From positions 1 to 5,130 of the forward strand of contig CAYWBI010000244.1 of assembly GCA_964456445.1 (NCBI GenBank): a DNA stretch of 5,130 nt, written 5' to 3'. Position 1 is the first letter of the stretch. Each line of letters opens with the position of its first letter. Below are positions 1 through 5,130 of this stretch, one piece after another. The translations under genes were made by a program, and so were the position numbers. This DNA is from CAYWBI01 sp964456445. Lineage in GTDB: Bacteria; Calditrichota; Calditrichia; Calditrichales; J004. The notes under the pieces are model-generated. The model had not been told where the DNA came from and did not search any database. It saw only the letters and a list, made by a program, of their open reading frames with translations.

Positions 1-76
1 TTTGTGCAACCCCGTGAAAAAGTGTTTCTTTTGTCCATATTGCCAGTCAGGTCGATATCTAATTTAAACGAAACAA
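1..76. repeat. Direct repeat, copy 1 (76 nt, possibly cut by window edge)
   Basis: This 76-nt segment recurs at 102-177 with an exact 101-nt offset and only three substitutions (11/112, 53/154 and 73/174), so 73 of 76 bases match. It begins tttgtgcaac and ends with aatttaaacgaaacaa. No convincing protein is encoded. Because the match starts at base 1, the true left boundary may lie outside the window. The segment resembles the intergenic repeats rich in 'cacaaag/ctttgtg' words seen in many environmental bacterial genomes; that comparison is from memory, not a search. Confidence 0.9.
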
Positions 77-101
77 AAACCAATGTGCCCTTTCTGCCTT
101 C

Positions 102-177
102 TTTGTGCAACTCCGTGAAAAAGTGTTTCTTTTGTCCATATTGCCAGTCAGGTTGATATCTAATTTAAACGAAGCAA
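102..177. repeat. Direct repeat, copy 2
   Basis: Second copy of the 76-nt unit at 1-76, in the same orientation with three substitutions. The 25 nt between the copies (77-101) belong to the same repeating unit, giving a period of 101 nt. After 177 the similarity to copy 1 breaks off. It resumes in part at about 241-276, as if about 63 nt had been inserted into the second unit. Confidence 0.9.
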
Positions 178-197
178 CCCATTGCACAGAGTGCCAC

Positions 198-268
198 GAA
201 GGTTCACAAAGCCGCACAGAGAAACCGGTTTTTATAAAAAACAAAAACGTTGTTCCCTTTGTGCCTTC
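198..268. repeat. Imperfect inverted repeat, possible large hairpin
   Basis: GAAGG (198-202) and CACAAAG (205-211) are complementary, in order, to CTTTGTG (257-263) and CCTTC (264-268). This gives a 12-bp stem with a two-base TT bulge. The 45-nt loop holds two further perfect palindromes, AAACCGGTTT at 222-231 and TTTTTATAAAAA at 229-240. On the minus strand the structure lies downstream of the cytochrome stop codon and could protect or end that transcript. It has no classic U-tract on that strand, so I do not call it a terminator. Confidence 0.6.
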
Positions 269-276
269 TTTGTGCA
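241..276. repeat. Partial third copy of the repeat's tail segment
   Basis: The stretch 251-276 matches 84-109 at 24 of 26 positions (tgt(g/t)cccttt(c/g)tgccttctttgtgca). It is preceded at 241-248 by acaaaaac, which also precedes the first copy at 73-80, with one 1-nt length difference between the blocks. The copy stops after tttgtgca, where a third full unit would have begun. It lies about 22 nt beyond the stop codon of the cytochrome gene, so it is in that gene's 3' flank. Confidence 0.75.
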
Positions 277-298
277 GGTATGTGATAAAGACTTTTTT

Positions 299-796
299 TT
301 ACTGGCGAAAAGTCGCATGGCAACTAACACAATAAGTCATGGTATTTGATAAGGCCACCAGTGATTTGTTTTTATCCCTGGTCAATAAGACCTCGCCCAA
401 TTTGTCAGCGCTTTTATGGAAGTCCAGTCCGATTTTTGTAAAGTCATCATTGCCGAAGGCGCTGCACATCATTTTCATTTCCGCTGTGAGCCCAAGTTTG
501 TTATGTGCGGTCCGCGATGCTTCAGCATACTTGTCCCGACTGATAAGATCGATGATTGTTTGTACCGCTTCAACATGTGAGCGCATGTTCTTTAGTTGAT
601 GCCTTTTTTGCATGGGGGCAAGGTTTAGCGATATACGGGCGTCCGGCTCATCTTTGTGCATCATATTATGCATCTGGCTTTCCTGGTTTACATCTATGGC
701 ACTCAGGCTAAAAGCGGCCAGCATTAAAACAACAAAAACAATGAATTTAGTTTTTGCGTTAGTGGAACGGTTGTCTGTTTTCTTTGAAAAGAACAT
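299..796 (-). CDS. Secreted c-type cytochrome, cytochrome c'-like four-helix type
   Basis: The 165-residue product has a basic N-terminus, a hydrophobic stretch at about 18-33 and a probable signal peptidase site near residues 32-33 (S-L-S-A), so the mature protein should be periplasmic or otherwise extracytoplasmic. A single heme-attachment motif, C156-V-S-C159-H160, lies six residues from the C-terminus and is followed by A-T-F-R-Q. That placement, a helix-rich body of about 130 residues and the pattern G-x-x-F-H-K-S-A-D-K-L at 123-133 fit the cytochrome c' group, in which heme is bound by the last helix. A His/Met-rich segment (residues 42-47, M-H-N-M-M-H) and H66-Q-L-K-N-M-R-S-H74 precede the helical core; Cys111 is an extra unpaired cysteine. 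The start is an ATG with only a weak GGGA 11 nt upstream, chosen because it gives a full signal peptide. The redox role and partner are unknown. It lies 173 nt downstream of hemW on the same strand and probably has its own promoter. Confidence 0.85.
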   Translation of the reverse strand: MFFSKKTDNRSTNAKTKFIVFVVLMLAAFSLSAIDVNQESQMHNMMHKDEPDARISLNLAPMQKRHQLKNMRSHVEAVQTIIDLISRDKYAEASRTAHNKLGLTAEMKMMCSAFGNDDFTKIGLDFHKSADKLGEVLLTRDKNKSLVALSNTMTYCVSCHATFRQ

Positions 797-836
797 AAGG
801 CATATTTTCCCGTTTGTTTAAATTGTGTGTTGATTC

Positions 837-865
837 AGTATATAAAAACCAATATAAAAATTAAA
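837..865 (-). promoter_or_regulatory. Possible sigma70-type promoter of the cytochrome gene
   Basis: On the minus strand TATACT (842-837) matches five of six positions of the -10 consensus. It is preceded, after a 17-nt spacer, by TTTAAT (865-860), which matches the -35 consensus at only three positions. Transcription would start near 830, giving a leader of about 34 nt before the ATG at 796. The surrounding DNA is very AT-rich, so chance matches are likely. The 173-nt gap after hemW makes a separate promoter reasonable. Confidence 0.3.
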
Positions 866-969
866 AGTTTCCCATAAACAACAAATGAATTTTTTTGCCG
901 ATCCGGTATAAGTTTTAGAAGATTTGAGTTAAGGATGACCGTCCCGACGACGTAAAAATATAGATACTT

Positions 970-2133
970 CTATTCTGGTGCAAACGCGGGAAGGATTTCA
1001 TCACAAATTAAAAATCCTTTATCGGTTAAAAATAGATGTGTGGAATTCATTTCGGCGAATCCTTCGTCCAATAAAAGCCGGATTTGTTTTTGATATCGGT
1101 GTAAAAGCGTTTCGCCCAATAATTTTTCATATTCTTCTAAGTTTATACCGGCCCGTGTACGCAGGCCAAGCATTGCCTGCTCAAAGGCCAGGCTGGTCTT
1201 ATTTAGGGTTTCCCGAAAATGAACCGGAACTTTTTCTGTTTCCAGTGCGGCGATATATTTTTTTATCGAACGAAAATTCCCCCAGCGTTCATTTTCATAA
1301 AAAGCGTATGCGGCAGGACCAAATCCTAAAAAAGGTGTATGGGTCCAGTATTTATAATTATGTCTGGAATAGAAGGCTTGTCCACGGGCATAATTGGACA
1401 CTTCATATTGTAGATATCCGGCCCCGGACAGGGTATTTAATGTTTCGTTAAAATATTTCAGTTCCTCATCAGATGGAAAAGCTGTGAATTCCTTTTTTTG
1501 CAATTTTTTATAAAAAGGCGTCCCTTCTTCGTAGATGAGGTTGTATGCGGAAATATGTTCAGGTTTAAGTTCGACCGCCGCTTGTATGTTTTTTTGCCAA
1601 CGATCAAGGGCTTGGCCGGGCAGGGCATATATTAAATCGATGCTTATGTTCCCGATACCGGCGGCGCGTAAATCGTAAAAGGCATCGCGTGCCTGTTGGG
1701 CATCATGGATACGTCCCAGCGTTTTTAGCTCGCCATCATCAAAACTTTGGATGCCAAGGCTGACCCGGTTTATGCCTTGCTTTTTAATTTCCCGGATTTT
1801 AACCATCGAAAGGGTTCCCGGGTTGGCTTCTAAGGTGATTTCACAATCGGGGCTAAACCGGAAATTTGCATAAAGGGTGGACATGATATCGGATAGTTCA
1901 CCCGGCTTCAACAAGGAAGGCGTGCCCCCGCCAAAATAAATAGTGTCATACAATAGCGTATCAAAAGGGGGACGGGCATAAAGCGCGATTTCTTTTAGCA
2001 AGGCTTGTACATATTGCGGTCTTGATGATTGACTTGTAATTGAGTAAAAATCACAATACCCGCATTTAGTGTCACAAAAAGGGACATGAATGTAGATACC
2101 CGCATTTCGGGAGATGTTGGTTTTCTTTATCAT
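970..2133 (-). CDS. hemW: HemW, heme chaperone of the radical-SAM HemN-like family
   Basis: From the ATG at 2133 the product has 387 residues, the usual HemW length. The radical-SAM cluster motif C20-x3-C24-x2-C27 is followed by D-F-Y-S; HemW proteins have F here, whereas true coproporphyrinogen dehydrogenase HemN has a further cysteine. Other family landmarks are F-G-G-G-T-P-S (67-73), E-A-N-P-G-T (102-107), R-V-S-L-G-I-Q-S-F (123-131), G-R-I-H (140-143), D-L-I-Y-A-L-P-G-Q (166-174), Y-E-V-S-N-Y-A (243-249), H-N-Y-K-Y-W (258-263) and G-F-G-P-A-A (270-275). HemW binds heme and a 4Fe-4S cluster and is thought to deliver heme to respiratory enzymes in the cytoplasm or at the membrane; it is often misannotated as HemN. 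An in-frame TTG at 2160 would add nine residues and overlap lepB by 20 nt. I prefer the ATG, which lies 7 nt after the lepB stop. No clear ribosome binding site precedes either start, so translation is probably coupled to lepB. Confidence 0.93.
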   Translation of the reverse strand: MIKKTNISRNAGIYIHVPFCDTKCGYCDFYSITSQSSRPQYVQALLKEIALYARPPFDTLLYDTIYFGGGTPSLLKPGELSDIMSTLYANFRFSPDCEITLEANPGTLSMVKIREIKKQGINRVSLGIQSFDDGELKTLGRIHDAQQARDAFYDLRAAGIGNISIDLIYALPGQALDRWQKNIQAAVELKPEHISAYNLIYEEGTPFYKKLQKKEFTAFPSDEELKYFNETLNTLSGAGYLQYEVSNYARGQAFYSRHNYKYWTHTPFLGFGPAAYAFYENERWGNFRSIKKYIAALETEKVPVHFRETLNKTSLAFEQAMLGLRTRAGINLEEYEKLLGETLLHRYQKQIRLLLDEGFAEMNSTHLFLTDKGFLICDEILPAFAPE

Positions 2134-2135
2134 CC

Positions 2136-2153
2136 GGTTATCAGCGGATAACC
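2136..2153 (-). promoter_or_regulatory. Hairpin at the lepB stop / hemW start junction
   Basis: GGTTATC and GATAACC form a perfect 7-bp stem around a 4-nt loop. On the minus strand the hairpin contains the lepB stop codon TGA (2143-2141) and ends 2 nt before the hemW ATG (2133-2131). It occupies the place where a hemW ribosome binding site would normally sit. A ribosome finishing lepB would open it, so it could enforce coupled translation. The symmetry is seen directly; the role is inference. Confidence 0.5.
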
Positions 2154-2851
2154 TGACCAATACGATCGAATCGGATCATCTTGTAAAATTTGGACCAGGG
2201 TTGGTTTATGTCAAAAGAAAAATAAATGATGAGCGCTTGTCCAACGATGTTTTCATGAGGGACAAATCCCCAGTAACGGCTGTCGGAGCTGTTGTCCCGG
2301 TTATCGCCCATGGCCCAGTATTTACCTGCGGGCAGGGTGATCGGGCCGTAATTGTCCCTGCTGCCTAAACGCCGGAAAGTTGGGCCATACGTCCGGTTGC
2401 GGGGAATAATGTTGTGGTCTAAAAATTTCATGTGTGGTGGATTGGGAAAGGCGATGCTATCCACATAGACCATTTTATTTATTACTTCGACCGTCTGTCC
2501 GGGTTGGGCAATACAGCGTTTGATATAGTCAACACTGGGATTAAGCGGATAATGAAAAATGATTACATCATACGGCTTTGGTTCACGTAATGCGGGAAAA
2601 CGGTACCAGGGAACATCAAATCCAATATCGGTGTAAGGAATACCGATCCAGTCCGGTGTACGCATGCCATAGGTAAATTTATTTACCAACAGAAAATCCC
2701 CGACAAGCAGGGTATCTTCCATTGAAGATGTAGGGATTGTATAAGCCTGGATGACAAGTTGGCGAATGACCAGGGCGGCTATCAGTGCAAAAAACAGTCC
2801 TTCCATAAAATTGCCAAAGCGGCTTTTCTTTTCATCTTCGTTCTTTTTCAA
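2141..2851 (-). CDS. lepB: Signal peptidase I (leader peptidase)
   Basis: The 236-residue membrane protein has a charged cytoplasmic N-terminus (1-13) and one hydrophobic segment at about 16-36 that anchors it, with the catalytic domain outside the cytoplasmic membrane. The family boxes are in order: I-P-T-S-S43-M-E-D-T-L (39-48), with Ser43 as nucleophile; G-D-F-L-L-V-N-K (51-58); D-Y-I-K111-R-C (108-113), with Lys111 as general base; and M-G-D-N-R-D-N-S-S-D-S-R (181-192). It removes signal peptides from exported preproteins. Asp replaces the Pro of the common S-M-x-P-T box, which I believe occurs in other members. The start codon is TTG at 2851, the only possible start between the upstream in-frame stop at 2881-2879 and the membrane segment, and a GGAGG lies 4 nt before it. 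It sits 31 nt after lepA and 7 nt before hemW, within one operon. Confidence 0.95.
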   Translation of the reverse strand: MKKNEDEKKSRFGNFMEGLFFALIAALVIRQLVIQAYTIPTSSMEDTLLVGDFLLVNKFTYGMRTPDWIGIPYTDIGFDVPWYRFPALREPKPYDVIIFHYPLNPSVDYIKRCIAQPGQTVEVINKMVYVDSIAFPNPPHMKFLDHNIIPRNRTYGPTFRRLGSRDNYGPITLPAGKYWAMGDNRDNSSDSRYWGFVPHENIVGQALIIYFSFDINQPWSKFYKMIRFDRIGQVIR

Positions 2852-2855
2852 TCTG

Positions 2856-2860
2856 CCTCC
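2856..2860 (-). promoter_or_regulatory. Ribosome binding site of lepB (fixes a TTG start)
   Basis: On the minus strand GGAGG lies 4 nt upstream of TTG at 2851-2849. It is the only strong Shine-Dalgarno sequence at any of the four starts in this window. The first in-frame ATG codon is residue 16 and would remove the basic N-terminus, so the GGAGG decides for the TTG start. Confidence 0.8.
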
Positions 2861-2882
2861 AAAAAGGAAATTTATGTTTTAT

Positions 2883-4691
2883 TTAATCGTTGTCACTGTC
2901 CATCGATAACAAGGCCAAAAAAGCTTCCTGTGGAATTTCGACCCGGCCGATCTGCTTCATACGTTTTTTGCCTTCTTTTTGTTTCTCCAGCAATTTACGT
3001 TTACGTGATATGTCCCCGCCGTAACATTTGGCCAACACATTTTTACGCAGGGCTTTTACCGTGTCGCGGGCAATAATTTTTGCGCCGATTGCCGCCTGTA
3101 TGGCTACCTCGAACATTTGCCGGGGAATGAGGGTCTTTAAATGCCTGGTCAATCGACGTCCCCATTCGTAGGCCTTGTCACGATGAACAATTATGGACAG
3201 AGCATCCAACGGCTCACCATTAATCAGGATATCGAGACGGATAAGCTTGGATTCGCGGTAATCGTCAAAATCATAATCCAAAGAGGCATAACCACGTGTA
3301 TAGGATTTTAGCTTATCATAAAAATCAAAGATCACTTCAGCCAGCGGGAATAAAAAGGTCATATCGGCCCGGCTGGCCTCGATATAGGTTGTATTTAAAA
3401 AGATGGCCCGTTTTTCGGAACAAAGGCGCATGATATTGCCGATATATTCCGGGGGCGTAATGATTTGTGCCCGGATATATGGTTCTTCGATAAACTCGAT
3501 TTTACCCTGATCGGGCAATTCCGTGGGATTGTTTACTTTTAATACATCCCCGTTTGTCAAATGCACTTGATAAACAACGTTGGGAACGGTATTGATGATA
3601 CTGAGATTGTATTCGCGTTCCAGCCTTTCCTGGACGATTTCCATATGCAGCAAACCTAAAAAACCACAGCGGAAACCAAAGCCAAGCGCTTTGGATGTTT
3701 CCGGCACATAGAGCAGGGCAGAGTCGTTCAGTGTAAGTTTCTCCAGGGCGTCGCGCAGGTTTTCAAAATCCTCGCTGATAATGGGGTAAATCCCCGAATA
3801 AACCATGGGCTTAACTTCTTTGTAGCCGGGAAGCGGGGCGTCCGCCGGATCGTTCAGCCTGGTAACGGTATCGCCAACCTTGGTATCGCGTACATTTTTG
3901 GCGCCGGTTATCAGGTAGCCCACTTCACCGGCATAAAGTGTTTTAACCGGTTCTCTTTTTAGATGTAAGATACCAATTTCATCTGCGCTGTATTTTCGTT
4001 CTGTAGAAAGGAAATAGATCAAATCACCTTTTGAAAGCGTCCCGTTAAAAACCCGGATAAAGGCAATGGCGCCGCGGTAACTATCAAAAAGGGAATCAAA
4101 AATCAGGGCTTGCAATTTACCATCGGGCTTGCCTTTTGGCGCCGGTATTTCATAAATAATGGCCTCGAGGATTTCTTTAACGCCAATCCCGCTTTTGGCG
4201 CTTGCCAGGATGATTTCTTCTTTAGCGCAGCCAAGAAGTTCGATAACCTGACGGGTTACCTTGTCCACTTCCGCACTGGGTAAATCGACCTTGTTCAAAA
4301 CAGGTATAATGCTTAAATCGTTCTCAATTGCAAGATACAGGTTGCTTATGGTTTGTGCCTCGATCCCCTGCGCTGCGTCCACGACCAGCAAGGCGCCCTC
4401 ACAGGCCGCAAGGCTACGTGAAACCTCATAACTAAAATCCACATGGCCGGGTGTATCAATCAGGTTGTAAATATATTCGTTCCCATCCATTGCTTTATAA
4501 TTCATGCGGATGGCGTGGCTTTTTATAGTGATCCCCCGTTCGCGTTCAAGGTCCATGTCGTCTAGTATCTGGGCTTTTAAATCCCGTTGGGCCACGGTAT
4601 TCGTCTCTTCTAACAGCCGATCGGCCAGGGTGGATTTGCCGTGATCGATATGGGCAATAATGCAAAAATTTCGGATAAAATTTTGATTCAT
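2883..4691 (-). CDS. lepA: Elongation factor 4 (LepA), ribosome-associated GTPase
   Basis: The ATG at 4691 gives 602 residues, the normal LepA length, and starts just before I-R-N-F-C-I-I-A-H. All GTPase motifs are intact: A-H-I-D-H-G-K-S-T (13-21), R-G-I-T (52-55), D-T-P-G-H (79-83), N-K-V-D (133-136) and S-A-K (164-166). Domain II and the EF-G-like domains III and V follow. The LepA-specific C-terminal domain is present, with its signature A-K-C-Y-G-G-D-I-S-R-K-R-K at 554-566. The protein binds the ribosome and, by published accounts, acts in back-translocation, stress translation or 30S assembly; the exact role is debated. The frame stays open upstream to a TTG at 4766, which would add 25 basic residues, but no ribosome binding site supports it and homologues lack such an extension. 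The ATG also lacks a clear Shine-Dalgarno. It is the first gene of the lepA-lepB-hemW operon. Confidence 0.96.
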   Translation of the reverse strand: MNQNFIRNFCIIAHIDHGKSTLADRLLEETNTVAQRDLKAQILDDMDLERERGITIKSHAIRMNYKAMDGNEYIYNLIDTPGHVDFSYEVSRSLAACEGALLVVDAAQGIEAQTISNLYLAIENDLSIIPVLNKVDLPSAEVDKVTRQVIELLGCAKEEIILASAKSGIGVKEILEAIIYEIPAPKGKPDGKLQALIFDSLFDSYRGAIAFIRVFNGTLSKGDLIYFLSTERKYSADEIGILHLKREPVKTLYAGEVGYLITGAKNVRDTKVGDTVTRLNDPADAPLPGYKEVKPMVYSGIYPIISEDFENLRDALEKLTLNDSALLYVPETSKALGFGFRCGFLGLLHMEIVQERLEREYNLSIINTVPNVVYQVHLTNGDVLKVNNPTELPDQGKIEFIEEPYIRAQIITPPEYIGNIMRLCSEKRAIFLNTTYIEASRADMTFLFPLAEVIFDFYDKLKSYTRGYASLDYDFDDYRESKLIRLDILINGEPLDALSIIVHRDKAYEWGRRLTRHLKTLIPRQMFEVAIQAAIGAKIIARDTVKALRKNVLAKCYGGDISRKRKLLEKQKEGKKRMKQIGRVEIPQEAFLALLSMDSDND

Positions 4692-4906
4692 ATAATAATA
4701 AGCGTTTTCGTTTTTAAGCCGTTTTTTCAATCGGCGGTCATTGATTCGTTTAATTATGGGAAACAAGCCAGCGGGAAGCTTTGTATAGTTTTTATAAAAC
4801 TAAGAAATTTAACGGGTGGCAGGGTCAAAAGCAAAAAAGAGTCCCGATCTCACATGATTTCATTTATTTGAAGTGTTGCCTTAATAATAGCGTTAGGAAA
4901 TGGGAA

Positions 4907-4922
4907 ATATTTGGACAAATAT
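4907..4922. promoter_or_regulatory. Perfect 7+2+7 palindrome, candidate operator
   Basis: ATATTTG-GA-CAAATAT is a perfect dyad with a 2-nt centre, 216 nt upstream of the lepA ATG. A two-base loop is too tight for a stable RNA hairpin, so a DNA-binding site for a dimeric regulator is the more natural reading. It sits inside a wider inverted repeat, AAATGGGAAAT (4898-4908) with ATTTCCCGTTT (4930-4940), which pairs at 10 of 11 positions plus one T-G pair. AT-richness raises the chance of coincidence. Confidence 0.35.
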
Positions 4923-4990
4923 AATAAAAATTTCCCGTTTTATATTCTGTGGCTTTGATCGATTATCTGTTTACAGCGGACATTACCCCT

Positions 4991-5050
4991 AAGAAAATTT
5001 TTAAAATGATATTTGAACGAATCTTTTTGCCTTGACCAAGAAATTTTCTT
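4991..5050. repeat. 10-bp perfect inverted repeat with 40-nt spacer
   Basis: AAGAAAATTT at 4991-5000 is the exact reverse complement of AAATTTTCTT at 5041-5050. Both arms are almost entirely A and T, so pairing would be weak. No U-tract or flanking gene end in the window shows a terminator role. Confidence 0.4.
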
Positions 5051-5130
5051 TAAGTGGCCGATAGTTGATAATACAATGCTTGAGAAGGCTTTCAACCGGG
5101 ATTTTTAGTTTTTGTTTTTCATTTATTTGT

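Larger units (their letters stand above)
4692..5130. other. Gene-free region upstream of lepA
   Basis: No open frame with a credible protein and no tRNA-like or rRNA-like sequence is visible on either strand in these 439 nt. The region is AT-rich with several small dyads (4898-4940, 4907-4922, and 4991-5000 with 5041-5050). The lepA promoter should lie here, but no minus-strand -35/-10 pair stands out. TTGACC at 4828-4823 has no good -10 partner at 16-18 nt. The last bases reach the window edge, so whether the neighbour is divergent or co-directional is unknown. Confidence 0.7.

Noticed and set aside
59..244. Minus-strand open frame of 61 codons over the repeats
   Set aside because: It lies wholly inside the repeat cluster, has no recognisable domain or ribosome binding site, and its codons are dictated by the repeat words. 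Spurious predictions of this kind are common in such intergenic repeats.
1..276. CRISPR array
   Set aside because: The repeats are 76 nt at a 101-nt period with only two full copies, the 25-nt intervening segment recurs rather than being unique, and no cas gene is present.
291..300. T-tract (293-300) as a rho-independent terminator
   Set aside because: It would work only for plus-strand transcription, where no gene precedes it. For the minus-strand cytochrome gene it reads as an A-tract, and no GC-rich stem adjoins it.
105..335. Plus-strand open frame of 76 codons
   Set aside because: It runs across the repeats and into the 3' end of the cytochrome gene on the other strand, with no family resemblance.
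797..969. Terminator after hemW
   Set aside because: I looked for a GC stem followed by T's on the minus strand and found only 3-4 bp stems near 901-912 and 938-952 without a U-tract.
978..1451. Plus-strand open frame of 157 codons
   Set aside because: It is antisense to hemW, whose motifs are unambiguous; the product has no domain-like features.
2134..2160. TTG at 2160 as the hemW start
   Set aside because: It would overlap lepB by 20 nt and add nine residues not expected in HemW, with no ribosome binding site; ATG at 2133 is simpler.
4858..5129. Short direct repeat tttcatttatttg at 4858-4870 and 5117-5129
   Set aside because: Thirteen nt of A/T-dominated sequence in AT-rich DNA; chance recurrence is likely and no matching structure surrounds the copies.

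Overview
This is an ordinary bacterial chromosomal window. It carries four convincing genes, all on the minus strand, and two gene-free edges. No rRNA, tRNA, CRISPR array, transposase or phage gene is visible. AT-leaning intergenic DNA, a LepB with an S-M-E-D-T active-site box, and a periplasmic cytochrome c'-like protein fit a respiring Gram-negative-type bacterium, perhaps of the Bacteroidota/Calditrichota/Ignavibacteria side of the FCB group. That placement is a low-confidence inference, because nothing here is diagnostic.

Layout, in transcription order (right to left): 4692-5130 is a non-coding leader/intergenic stretch with small dyads, among them a 7+2+7 palindrome at 4907-4922. Then follow lepA (elongation factor 4, 4691-2883), lepB (signal peptidase I, 2851-2141, TTG start) and hemW (heme chaperone, radical-SAM family, 2133-970). 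The gaps are 31 and 7 nt, so these three genes almost certainly form one operon. A 7-bp hairpin covers the lepB stop codon and ends 2 nt before the hemW ATG. After a 173-nt gap that contains a possible promoter comes a gene for a small secreted c-type cytochrome of the cytochrome c' kind (796-299), with its single CxxCH near the C-terminus. The left edge (1-298) is non-coding and made of intergenic repeats: a 76-nt direct repeat present twice, a partial third copy of an adjoining segment, and an inverted pair that could fold.

Functionally, LepA acts on ribosomes in translation, LepB removes signal peptides from exported proteins at the membrane, and HemW handles heme for respiratory enzymes. 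The cytochrome downstream is itself an exported heme protein, so its precursor would be a substrate for signal peptidase and for heme ligation. Direct co-regulation with the operon is not shown. I did not find a clearly novel system. The points most worth checking are the repeat cluster, the lepB/hemW junction hairpin, the upstream palindrome, and the Met/His-rich segment of the cytochrome.
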